Assembly (NCBI RefSeq): GCF_964204645.1
Contig: NC_134034.1
Coordinates: 1,706,072 to 1,770,071 of the forward strand
Length of the DNA: 64,000 bases
Source: Tubulanus polymorphus
Lineage: Eukaryota; Nemertea; Palaeonemertea; Tubulaniformes; Tubulanidae
Reading direction: 5' to 3'
Below the pieces are notes generated by a model. The model was not told where the DNA came from. It saw nothing but the letters and a program-made list of their open reading frames with translations, and made no database searches. Shown in pieces: positions 12,052 to 22,308 of the stretch. Within the stretch, counting starts at the first letter, position 1; the number at the start of each line of letters is the position of its first letter. The position numbers were made by a program, and so were the translations under genes.

Positions 12052-15000
12052 GCAATTTTTGTTATGCCCTCGGAACCTCATCTTTTCTTTCCTTTATTTT
12101 CATTTTTCATAAGAAGATGCCAAGTGTCCTCAACTCAGTGTTTTAACATTTCCTCCTTCTAATAAAGGGTGGAGTCTGCTACTATCAGAATTGAAAAGGC
12201 GAATACGTTATCATCTCGGCAATATCGGAAGCTTCTGAATCATAAGTCGGGATGATACTTTCAAAATATCGGATGGCTTAAAAATCTAATCATAATTAAA
12301 AAAAGCGCCGTCATCGACTTGAGAGACTCGGAAAGAGACGATCGAGTTGAGATTGATTAATAAATATTCCGTTCATGGATTTATATGAAATAAATCTAAG
12401 CATTTCGTCGTATAAAAAGACTGTAACCTGAGTAAAGCCGAGCGTAGATTGGATATACTGGATATTGGATATAGCTCTTAGCGGTACGGGTTAAAATCTC
12501 CTTACACGTGTGGTTGCTGAATGAATAGATCCTCCACCACCGCCGCCATCATCCAACCACCATTATCGTCCGGTTATCAAACTCCAGTTCTCAGAAAAGG
12601 AAAATCCGTTTATACGAATTTACACGCGGAGAGTAAGATTTTGAGTGGATAAAAAGAAACGGGCAGCTTTTTGTAAATTGATTATTCAATCACGAACAAA
12701 CAAACTGACACTCTAGTGAACTCTACGCAATTGATTAATCATTGTTAACCCCCTAACCCCCGCTATCATCGCCACGACGTGAATTCGCGATAAGCTACCT
12801 TTGTATTTATATCAGCATAAGCTAATTGATTCCTTCACTCTTTCTGTCGCATATACTTATTTGTATTGTTGGTCGGCTCCGCGTCTATTGGTTTCAATAA
12901 ACGGTGTTTCTTCCAGATTTCCATACTTCTTGTAGCCGACTTACTCAAATTTCAGTATTCTGTATTTTCTTACTTTCATATCGCTGTAAATCTCTTGGTA
13001 AATACATTCAAATATCTTTTCTTTATTCTTTATAACCTTGTATTCCTTTTATACTTATATTCATATTGTTGGTATTTCTTGTATCCAAGCGTCGTCTTCA
13101 TCGTTACAAAAATACATTTAAATATCGTTTCTTGAACCCTTGTATTTCTTGTATTTTTCAGAATAAAGTGCACTGCGTTCGATGCGGCGGCGGCGACGCG
13201 CTCGATCTCAGATCTGTTGCAGACGAGTCGTCACGCGGCGGCGGCGGTGGTTCTCTCACTCTCTCTCTCTGCTCTCTAAATCCTATAAGAGAATTTATCT
13301 TTGATTCCATCCGTTCCTGAAGTTTTCTCATTATTTCATCGTCAATTGTTCCTGATTGTTTGGATCTTTTTTCGTCATCCACTGACACCGACTCGAGAGA
13401 CACGAAGGCCAGAGAAGAGAACACATCCCCAATAATACTCAGTCTCAGTTATTATAAAACCTTATTTAGAGTTATTTGACGGATACAGATCCCATCCCTG
13501 CCGCACTCCTCGCTTTGATGGATACAGATCTCATCCCTGCCGCACTCCTCTCTCCCCTGATATTCAAGTAATGGCGGAATCATGTAAGCTAGGTATATCC
13601 ATATCGTCAAGGGACCAATTCATATTTTCGAACAGTTCAAGATTTTCCGACGAGGTAAATCCCTTATTTTGATATACATAACAGATATATGGTTACATAT
13701 GAACAGAACTGCCTGTTCATTCGATCACCTGTACCCAGCGTGGTTCGTGGGTTCGAATCCTAGTGATAGTGGCAGGATTTTCCTCTGGCCTCATAATTAC
13801 CAGGGAGGGGGTCAAAGAATCCGAGGCCTAGTTGTATAAATGCGCGCGCGCCGTAGAGGGAAAGGTATTATGAAAAAAGCAAGCATCTAAAGTGATTCTA
13901 GAACAAAATGGCTGGCAATAGATGGCCACTGTACGTGTAACTTTCTTATGCCACGTTGTGAGAATTGGATCTGCTCCTGAGTTATATGTTTTACCTAGAA
14001 GCAAGTTCGTTGAAATGTCGTCAGATGATTCCCTAGAAGCTGACCACTCTATCTCAAGCACCGCTTAAAAACAGTTAACGCGGGGAAAAGTGGGTTTTTT
14101 TTTCTAGATGGTCTCCTGATGCGAGATGCGTGGCGGCGGTGGTGCGGTCGTCTGACTGCGCGCTGTCAGTAGTTCCAGTAACAGACGATATAATCACACA
14201 CAAACTGCGAGCAGACGATAATGTAGAAACGTCAGGTATGATTATATACAATTATCACGTGTTCGCTGTCAGTGAATTCATATACTTAACAACCGTTTAT
14301 AACAGTTTCTCTCTCCTTCCGTCTCCCCCATATATCCTCATTCTTAACACACTATAGTCTCTCCCTCTCTTCTCCACCCCTCTCCCTCCGGACTCTCCTT
14401 CTCCCATTTATGTCCTCGCCCTGGCTGTCCCTGTTCAGCCCTCTCTCTGATTCCATCTCTGCCTCATATACTCTCACATCTCTCCCTCCACTCTCCATCC
14501 AAGTGCTGGTGGACTTTCGCATCGCGTTGCACATCATTTCTCTCTTCCGCAATCCGTCCACACCCCTCCAATCCCACCTTACTCCCTTCTCTCCCTATCT
14601 CTCTCCTCTACCAGCCTTTCATCTACCTCTAGGCTGTCACCGTCTCTATCCGATCGTTCTTTCATCCATTCTCCGACGAGTCTCTCCATTCCCTCTTACA
14701 CCTCACGCTCCACACCCATTCCCCAGACAAATCCAAGTCCTAATCTATCTAACATACTCGACAAGTCAATGATAGTATTAGCATCGAGGACGTTCATGCA
14801 TTATATATGAACTAACACAAATGAAAGCGTCTTTTTTTTCTAGGTACGGTTGTTTTATCAGCTCGCTCTCCTGGGAACGGCGCGCAAATGGCAATAACAT
14901 ATAATTCGATTTATGTACGGACACCGGAGTCGCTCCTCCTTTTTGAACAAGCAAGCAAACAAAAAACGGGGCGCTCCGTAATGGGCATTCGTTCGTCGCC

Positions 15001-15642
15001 TTTCTCTAGAACTACGATCGCTAAAACTCTAAAAAAAAAAACAGAGTAAAATGTGATAAAAGCCGGGTTCAGACAATCGAGCCTTTTTTTCAGAACTACT
15101 GTCTTCTAGTGCGGATCCGTCGTCGATCGCTATCGAGGATAAAATCTCGTACATAATGTACACATTTCAATATCATCCGCCATCAAAGTTTCTGCAACGA
15201 AATCGCGTTTTCTCGATTTTTCCCGGCTTGATTTTCGATCTAAAGATTCGCAAAACGAGTTCGGTTTTTTTCCCGTCAATTCAATTCGACACTTCTTTCA
15301 CTCCTCGTTTTATTATTTGTCCTTCCGAGATTTCATGCGGAAAATACTCGAACGAACGAGAAAAAGTATTTTCCCCCGTTCCTTTCGCATTTTAAAACGC
15401 CTTTGATCGTAATCCGTTTTCAAATTTTTTTCATTCAAATTTTCTTCCATTTCGTCCTAGGAATTTTCTTTTTTTTTTGGTTGAGAAACAAAATCCGTAC
15501 CGAAAATACAGAGTTCAATAAACTTACTTGCTTTCAACCCTAGAATCGGTGCAAGACGAACGTTGATGAAGTTTTTTAATCCCTACTTCGAATCCCGAGC
15601 GGATTGATAGTGTAAAAGGCGAGGCTTAGGCTAAACAAAAAC
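12052..15642. other. Intergenic stretch, mostly featureless
   Basis: A short direct duplication around 13480-13555 repeats GGATACAGATC and CATCCCTGCCGCACTCCTC. GGGTTCGAATCC at about 13748 is a perfect B box without a supporting tRNA fold. A candidate coding exon at 13158-13433 is listed separately. Otherwise I see nothing. Confidence 0.3.
13158..13433 (-). CDS. Candidate orphan coding exon (acidic/basic helix plus polyproline)
   Basis: Minus-strand open frame of about 90 codons ending in a stop at 13158-13160. Its composition is more protein-like than that of nearby frames: an acidic-basic helical stretch (DDEIMRKLQERMESKI), then PPPPPRDD and a Ser/Pro-rich tail. An in-frame stop lies just upstream of about 13440 with only a weak acceptor-like AG between, and I cannot find partner exons. 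It could be the last exon of a gene or a chance frame in a GA/CGG-rich stretch. No family recognised. Confidence 0.2.
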   Translation of the reverse strand: MGDVFSSLAFVSLESVSVDDEKRSKQSGTIDDEIMRKLQERMESKINSLIGFREQRERVREPPPPPRDDSSATDLRSSASPPPHRTQCTLF

Positions 15643-15834
15643 GATACCTTGTTTCTCCGCAGCGGCCGGGTGATTTTTGTAAAATATGATAAAATTTATA
15701 AACAGTTCATTTCTATAGCGGCCGGGTCTGTTATGGTGAAATTGCTCACGATTTTTAAAAAAGTAATGTATAGGGTAGATAGGCGGCCGGCCGGGTCAAC
15801 ATTTAAGCTCAGCAGAGCGGAGAAACAAGGTATC
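15643..15834. mobile_element. MITE-like element with 18-bp terminal inverted repeats
   Basis: GATACCTTGTTTCTCCGC at 15643-15660 is the exact reverse complement of the sequence at 15817-15834. Three GCGGCCGGGT-type boxes lie between. Its right half resembles a segment at 45951-46030 on the opposite strand, so it belongs to a dispersed family. No clear target-site duplication seen. Confidence 0.5.
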
Positions 15835-17072
15835 AATTTTTTTGGCCTTAGGTATAATATCGATTCTTTCCCACACAAAATCCGTCGCGAATTAATCACT
15901 TTTTATTCGATTTTAAGTACAAAGTAATGAAAATGAATTAGAAGATTCGATACACGTATGTATTTCAGAGAAACAGAAAAACATTCCCGATAAAATATCA
16001 ACACCTCGGTACGATAACCACACTCAAACGTCGGGTGAACAGATTATGAGATAAAAACCAACTATTTACAAATTAAAAGAATTCTAAAATCCGAGAATTA
16101 ATTTATTGAAACAATCTAAAATATAAGTACACGGCGTTTCGATTTCACCCTAGAGATCATCGTCAGGTGTGATAACGATGATCTCTAGGTTGAGATCGAA
16201 ACGTCTTATATTTTATAAATTGTATCAAAAAAATAAATTCTCGATTTTAGAATTCTTTTAATTTGTAAATAGAGGGTTTTTATCTTATCATATCAACACC
16301 TTGTCTGTCCATAGGCCTGGGAAAATATCCAGATATGCTGGAATGGAAGTCTGTCACAGACACGGAAAATATACACACGCGGCGATGTTGTAAAAATCGT
16401 GTTTGATAACGTCTGGATAGACAGTCTTTTCCAGGAAAGATACCGGTTCTTACTTATTTCCAGACACTTAAAAAACCATGAACATGTTTGTTTGTTTTTT
16501 TCTGTACAGCTGAGAATCAGAAATTGTGTTTCGACATCAAATTTTCAATCCATTTTGAATCCTAGGCTATATGTCTAGTACACATTTGATGACTTTATCG
16601 AAAAAAAAACTTTCTGGGTGCAGAATTCATTGAAAATGAAATCGGGAAATCCGTCGTCGTTAGAACCAATGATATTAAAACTCGTTCCCGGCAGGTAGTG
16701 TGGTACGGGTTTTTAAGGGACACCAATGAAAACAATCAAACGAAATCTACCGATCAAATAAATAACAGGGACACAATCCCTCTTTTAAGTTTTTTTTAAA
16801 TAACCGATAAGCCAAAATGTTTAGCGAACTAGATAACCTCGTTACGTGTGTTTGACCGTCTTCGTTTTTCTTCTTCGTAAATATATTTGTGAACAGAATT
16901 AATTCTCCAGCGCAGTAAACCGCGTGGAAGATCGGGCAGGAGAGTTTAAACACAATCTCGTGGAAAACGGCCATCTTGAATAATGCTACGATTAACCGAT
17001 GACATGATCGATTACTCGTTGTGTCGCCTGTTAGTCATTGTATTGAAATTTCCGTCGAAGTTGTCTCAACTG
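15835..17072. other. Intergenic stretch apart from one inverted repeat
   Basis: Apart from the inverted repeat at 16050-16284, nothing beyond short AT-rich frames is visible. Confidence 0.3.
16050..16284. repeat. Long inverted repeat (fold-back element), arms about 110 bp
   Basis: GATAAAAACC...CTATTTACAAATTAAAAGAATTCTAAAAT on the left returns as its imperfect reverse complement on the right. The centre is near 16168. Each arm carries GATGATCTCTAGG followed by ATCGAAACG, a hairpin-plus-GAAAC motif also seen in satellites at 48-64 kb. Confidence 0.75.
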
Positions 17073-17144
17073 TCCTCGGTAGTATAGTGGTGAGTATCCG
17101 CGCCTGTCACGTGCGAGACCCGGGTTCGATTCCCGGCCGGGGAG
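17073..17144 (+). tRNA. tRNA-Asp (GTC), copy 3
   Basis: 72 nt, identical to copies 1 and 2, followed by a T7 terminator at about 17147. About 50 bp of 3' flank (17156-17207) matches the 3' flank of copy 1 (6071-6122, opposite strand), so the two share a duplicated segment. Confidence 0.95.
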
Positions 17145-19459
17145 TATTTTTTTAACAAAGACTTCACGCTTTTCACAACAGCGAATTAGTAAGGATCCAA
17201 GCTGCACAAATAAACCACCTTCTGTCGACAACATACGCAATTACGGCACCGAGCAAAATCATAAGTTTTTCCACACGTCAAAAACATCTTTTACATATAG
17301 TACGAAGAAAACAAAACCGAAGTCAACTTTTCCTGTATAACCCTGGTAACTGAAAATACCAGAACATTTTTATTTATTCGCATTTCGGGTTCTTTCGACT
17401 ACAATTTACAATCTACCACGTACGATTTACGACCTACGATTCTCGCTCTCTTTATAGCTCATTCTACGCGCCCTTACTATCCACTTTTATATTACGGTTA
17501 TTTTCGCGAAGTTAAATAAAGAAAAATAAATCGATTGTTAACGTTTCGGGTTCGCTGGGACACGCTGTATAATTCAAGAACCACGATTCGGAGAGCAAAA
17601 TCTGGTAATTGTAAAAAAAATGTAGGTACCCCATAGTGGTAGAAATAGGTTTTGATCACAAATATATCGGGCCTACTTTAATGAATCTAAGACTAGTCTA
17701 GACTGCGCTTGTCACGGGAGCCCTCGAGTGCTGCCACACGCGACATAAGATTTTAATCTCCTGACTGCAGTCCACAGCTTGATACGGGACCCATCCCTGC
17801 TCCGACTGGCCCAGAATTCGCTTAGAACACTAACAATTCATTGGTCCCTTGAGATCGCGAGGCAAGCGGATTCGAATGTGTTGCTGCTAACATTGTCTTT
17901 GACACCTAGTCCAGCCGTGATCATACGGAGACGATTCGGCCCAAGCAATATTTGACCCGTGCTTAATTAGAGGGCGCGTTCACACGTAAATCACCCACTC
18001 GATACTAAAATACTTGGTTTTGAATGGCCTTAGGAGAATCTGGTATCATTTTATTACATCCTTATTTGACACCAGCGTGAACGATTAGCCAGAACAAGCC
18101 TAAACCTGGTACGGAACAAATTCGGCCGGGTCATCAAGTGCTCGCATTGATCGCGGCTTATACGGATCTAAAGGGTGTTTGTTCTGTTTATCGTGTTAAG
18201 GGTCTCTACCTGGTAAAGACGATACAAATCCTGCCCGATATTTCACCCTCTAAACGTCCTATTTTATGCTTAGAATTACTACAAATCGAACGAGACACGA
18301 ACAATTTAATTACACACAGAGTTTTCAGTTATTTATCAACAGTTTTCGTTGTACAGTTCGTTGACATTGCGATAGATGGCGCATCGGTAGCTATAAACCC
18401 GGCGCGTATTTTTCGTTGAATCGATACGCCTTTATGACTAGTACATGGAAAAAGCTATAGATGGCGTAAAGGTAGTAAGCACGGTACAAGTAATTATATT
18501 CTATTAAATAAATGCAATAATTGGTTTTTAACTAATTAACGATAATTAACTGTTTATTCGATTAGCTCAGAAAACTGATTATCTATCTATAGCAGGACCG
18601 GCAATTCTTAAATAAATAAACATAATTTCAGACCGGCGGTTTAATTTCAAACGTAACAAAAAAAATATTCAAACAAATTACAACCTATTTTCAGAACGTG
18701 TGCGCACAATTATATGTATATATGTGTGTGTATAAATAATTTAATCAATAACATAAATAATGTAAATCTACGAGTTTTCTCAATAAATAAATTCTTACTA
18801 AAGGCAAAATGCATCCATAGTCTTTAAACGTACATTATAGTGTCATATTCATGTGCAACTGTTACAATAGCAACACCTGAGTATAATATATATTAGTATA
18901 TATATTATATTATATTATATATTGCTGCCTTAAGTTACACAAAATGTTAGATCAGAAAGCATGCAAAGCACAAACCACTGACCACAGCGTCCCTTAACAC
19001 CGACTAGGCCCACATCTACAACACTAACGCCCCCAAGCGATCAGACATTGACTGACGCCCCCCTATCAGTGACAGAATTAACCATCCCTCCCCCGTAACT
19101 AAACTCCATTCATTCATACAATTAGTATATACAGCTTCAATCAAACTTATGCACCAGCACAGACGGCATCAGCATCTGATTACGCTCAGTTTCACAGCAC
19201 CAGCATCCGATTACACTGACAGTTCTACTGAACCAGCATCTGTATACTGCACCTGCGCATATACTAGAATTCAAATGCATCGGCATCTGACTACTACTAA
19301 CCAACATTTCTGTTGCGCTTACTCTCACTTACAGTTCTTACTGCAACCAGCAGCTTTTACACACAACCCTCTCTCCTCCCCCTCTCCTCTCCCCTCTCTC
19401 CTCTCCCCTCTCTTCCCTTCACTCAACCAGTTATAATATTTATCCATTAAATATAATAG

Positions 19460-19492
<33 letters not shown>

Positions 19493-19740
19493 GTTTATAT
19501 AAATATCAACCCCCTCCCAATGGTACTACACACAAACCCTCCCCCACACACTCCCCTCCTCTCCTAGACTCCCCGAACCCTCCCCTGCACAGACTCAAAG
19601 GACAGCCCTCCTAAAAACTCTCCCCTACATCTCAAGCAAACCCTCTCCTCATCCAACTCATTAGAATGACTCAAATCCAGCAACCCTCTCCGACCCCTCG
19701 GCACCCCTCCCCTTATTGCCCCTCCCCCCTCCCTCCTCTT
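17145..19740. other. Stretch 3' of the p140Cap-like gene
   Basis: No coding region supported. It may include the 3' UTR of the minus-strand gene ending at 19741. TTTATT at 18553-18558 (AATAAA on minus) is the only exact poly(A) signal noticed, about 1.2 kb away. AT repeats sit at about 18892-18920 and 19459-19488; 19360-19740 is CCCTC-rich. Confidence 0.35.
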
Positions 19741-22308
19741 CTAATAAATATCCGTCTGTTCCTCCCTGCGTCCTCTCTGATTAATCACCACCTTCGAATG
19801 AGTAACGATATTTTTGCCGTTCGGCCCGGTTGCTGGCCCGGTCGACGCCGGGTTCGCAGGCGTCCCGTACGAGCGAGATTTACCCGACTCTAAACTACCC
19901 GTACTTTCACTGTCGCTCGACGATGTTTTCTCTTTCGTATCCGTGGTGATGATCGTTGACGCGGCGCGTGCTCTGATCTCCGGGCTACGCACGACCTGAC
20001 GTAAGTTGATGTTCTGCTCTTGTAAATCCGGTCGGTTCAAGTTCGAGTAAACGCCGGCCATTAGATCTTTCTCGAACCGCGACATCCCTCCGCCTCGCGG
20101 CGACCTCTGCTGACCGGGCGGCACCGGCAACGCTTCTGATATACCTCCTCGACCTCGAGGAGGTTGCTGCGACGCTGGAGGCGGCGGCAATACCTCAGAC
20201 ATACCTCCCTGACCTCTGGGAGGCTGTTGCGAGGTCGGTGGAGATGGCAACGCTTCTGTCAAGCCTCCACGACCTCTGGGAGGTTGCTGAGAGGTTGGTG
20301 GAGGCGGCAATGCCTCAGACATACCTCCACGACCTCTGGGTGGTTGCTGAGAGGTAGGCGGAGGTGGTAGGGCCTCAGACATACCTCCGCGACCTCTCGG
20401 AGGCTGTTGCGAGGTCGGTAAAGGCGGAAGGGCCTCAGACATACCACCGCGACCTCTGGGAGGTTGCTGGGAGGTCGGTGAATGCGATTGTAAATTCTCC
20501 GATTGCGAGCAGCGAATATTTTCGATGTTCTCGTAATCGCCGTCAGACGTGACAGCGAAACCCTGCCCGGGAATCACCGAAAAACACCTGCTACTGCGCC
20601 GTGGCGGGGGTGGAGGCGGCGTCTTCTTCTGAGGTGGCGTCTGCTCGCCGTGTTTACTCATATCGACACCAGGTGGCAGTTGAGGCAGCGGTTTGTTATA
20701 ACCGGGTATAGTCTCGGCCGGTACCGGCGGGAAGCTGCGTAATTTCGGATGCGGGTGCGGTAGTTCGGTCATATGAACCCACGGATCGAAACTAACGCTC
20801 TTTCCGCCCGATTGTTGCACGCCCGCGGCGACCGTAATGACCTTCGCCGCCGGGTTTTCCTCGTGGAACGATTGCGACATGGTGGCGCCGCCGGTTGTCG
20901 TCGGCGCGATCGTCTGCCCGCCGTGGTACGAATTCGACATCAAACCGGGCATCGCGTAGTGCGCCGATAACCCGCTAGACGGCGCCGTTGCCACGTTCAC
21001 GGACGGCTCCGCCTCTTTGCGTAGATCGTCGTGGAACGAAGCCGACGCGAGGACCGCGTTGCGTGGAATCGAATTATTCGTCGTTTCGGCCATCGATAGA
21101 GGGCGCTGTCTGAGCGTGTACGGCGAGGCTGGCTCCGACTTGGAACGTTCGAGGAGAATCTGCGATTTAAGCAGCAGCGGAGACGCGTACAACGACTCGG
21201 AGCCACCCGTCGTTTTAACCAACGAGCGTTGAACGTTCGCGTAAATCGATTCCGCTCGTGTCGGATACAGATTCGTTTGAGCGTATAACGGATCGGTGGC
21301 GCCACCTGCCGGCGACGATATCGACCGACCGTAATAACCGTCGAAACCGGAGGACGCGGGCGGCGGCGAGAACGACGACATGACGACCGCCGGCGGATTG
21401 CGTAACGGCGACGTCGACGACGGAACGGTGATGTATTCGACGGGCGCCGGTTGAATCGTCAAGGTCGTCATCGATTCGCGTTGAGGGAAATCGGAATCGC
21501 GTACCGGTATTTCGTTTATACCGATCGGCGTCTGCTGCAGCTGCGCGGTCGTCGCGGCGACGGAATGAGCAGACGCTTTTTTAACGATCATCGCAGACGA
21601 ATTCGAATTATTCTCGACGATGAATTTCACGTCTGCTTTGACGTCTTTACTGTCCTTCCTAGGGGGCGTTTTCTGTCCTTTTTTCTCCGTCTGCTGCTGC
21701 TGCTGAACGTCTGCCGTTTTCGATGATTCCGCCGCCGCCGCTGCAGATGTCTTATCCGACTTCTTCGACTTCCCGGCCAAAAATCCGAACCGCGACGTCG
21801 TGCGCTCTTTGTTCTTCTCTTTCTCCCGTTTCTCTTTTTCTTTCTCTTGTCTCGCGCGTTCTTTCTCTCTCTCTTTCATTTTCTCGCGCTCCCGTAGAAT
21901 TCGTTCTTTCTCTTTTTGCTGACGCATTTTCTCCAGTTCTTTTTCTTTCAATTTCGCGCCTTTTTCTTTCGCCGCTTTTTCCTTCGCGCCGGATTTACCG
22001 TCCGTCGACGACGAGCCGTCCGACTTTTTTCCCGACGATCCGGTCGGCGTTCGCGCCGAACTACTACCGCTGCTACTAGCACCGCCGGGACTACGCGACG
22101 CCGTACCGTTACTCGAAGTCGGCGTGCGCCCGCCACCGCCGTTCGTCGTCGGACTCTGCCCGCTAGGTGGCGTTGTCGTCGTCGATAATTTTTCGCCGGG
22201 TTTCGTTTCGCGCAGGTTTTTGCTGGCGATCTCAAGCGATTTCTCGAATTTTAACGCTTCTTGAGAACACTGGATTTTTTTCATGCGTTCACGAGACGAT
22301 TCAGCCGC
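19741..22308 (-). CDS. p140Cap-like exon 17 (last exon, disordered tail)
   Basis: 2,568 nt including the TAG stop at 19741-19743, residues 1130-1984. In order: the end of the coiled coil, a Ser/Thr/Gly/Pro-rich stretch, a long Lys/Glu/Arg helix (about 21780-21990), a Ser-rich region, KKTPPPPPPRRSS (SH3-ligand type), a 20-residue repeat around QQPPRGRGG (20095-20485), then a Ser/Thr tail. Acceptor CTCCGCAG. Confidence 0.92.
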   Translation of the reverse strand, partial: AAESSRERMKKIQCSQEALKFEKSLEIASKNLRETKPGEKLSTTTTPPSGQSPTTNGGGGRTPTSSNGTASRSPGGASSSGSSSARTPTGSSGKKSDGSSSTDGKSGAKEKAAKEKGAKLKEKELEKMRQQKEKERILREREKMKEREKERARQEKEKEKREKEKNKERTTSRFGFLAGKSKKSDKTSAAAAAESSKTADVQQQQQTEKKGQKTPPRKDSKDVKADVKFIVENNSNSSAMIVKKASAHSVAATTAQLQQTPIGINEIPVRDSDFPQRESMTTLTIQPAPVEYITVPSSTSPLRNPPAVVMSSFSPPPASSGFDGYYGRSISSPAGGATDPLYAQTNLYPTRAESIYANVQRSLVKTTGGSESLYASPLLLKSQILLERSKSEPASPYTLRQRPLSMAETTNNSIPRNAVLASASFHDDLRKEAEPSVNVATAPSSGLSAHYAMPGLMSNSYHGGQTIAPTTTGGATMSQSFHEENPAAKVITVAAGVQQSGGKSVSFDPWVHMTELPHPHPKLRSFPPVPAETIPGYNKPLPQLPPGVDMSKHGEQTPPQKKTPPPPPPRRSSRCFSVIPGQGFAVTSDGDYENIENIRCSQSENLQSHSPTSQQPPRGRGGMSEALPPLPTSQQPPRGRGGMSEALPPPPTSQQPPRGRGGMSEALPPPPTSQQPPRGRGGLTEALPSPPTSQQPPRGQGGMSEVLPPPPASQQPPRGRGGISEALPVPPGQQRSPRGGGMSRFEKDLMAGVYSNLNRPDLQEQNINLRQVVRSPEIRARAASTIITTDTKEKTSSSDSESTGSLESGKSRSYGTPANPASTGPATGPNGKNIVTHSKVVINQRGRREEQTDIY

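Noticed and set aside
13741-13790. Second tRNA/SINE candidate with a perfect B box
   Set aside because: No A box at the right distance and no cloverleaf could be drawn; too weak to annotate.
21916-22235. Arg-rich frames overlapping exon 17
   Set aside because: Shadow frames of the true coding strand, caused by GC-rich Ser/Gly/Pro codons.
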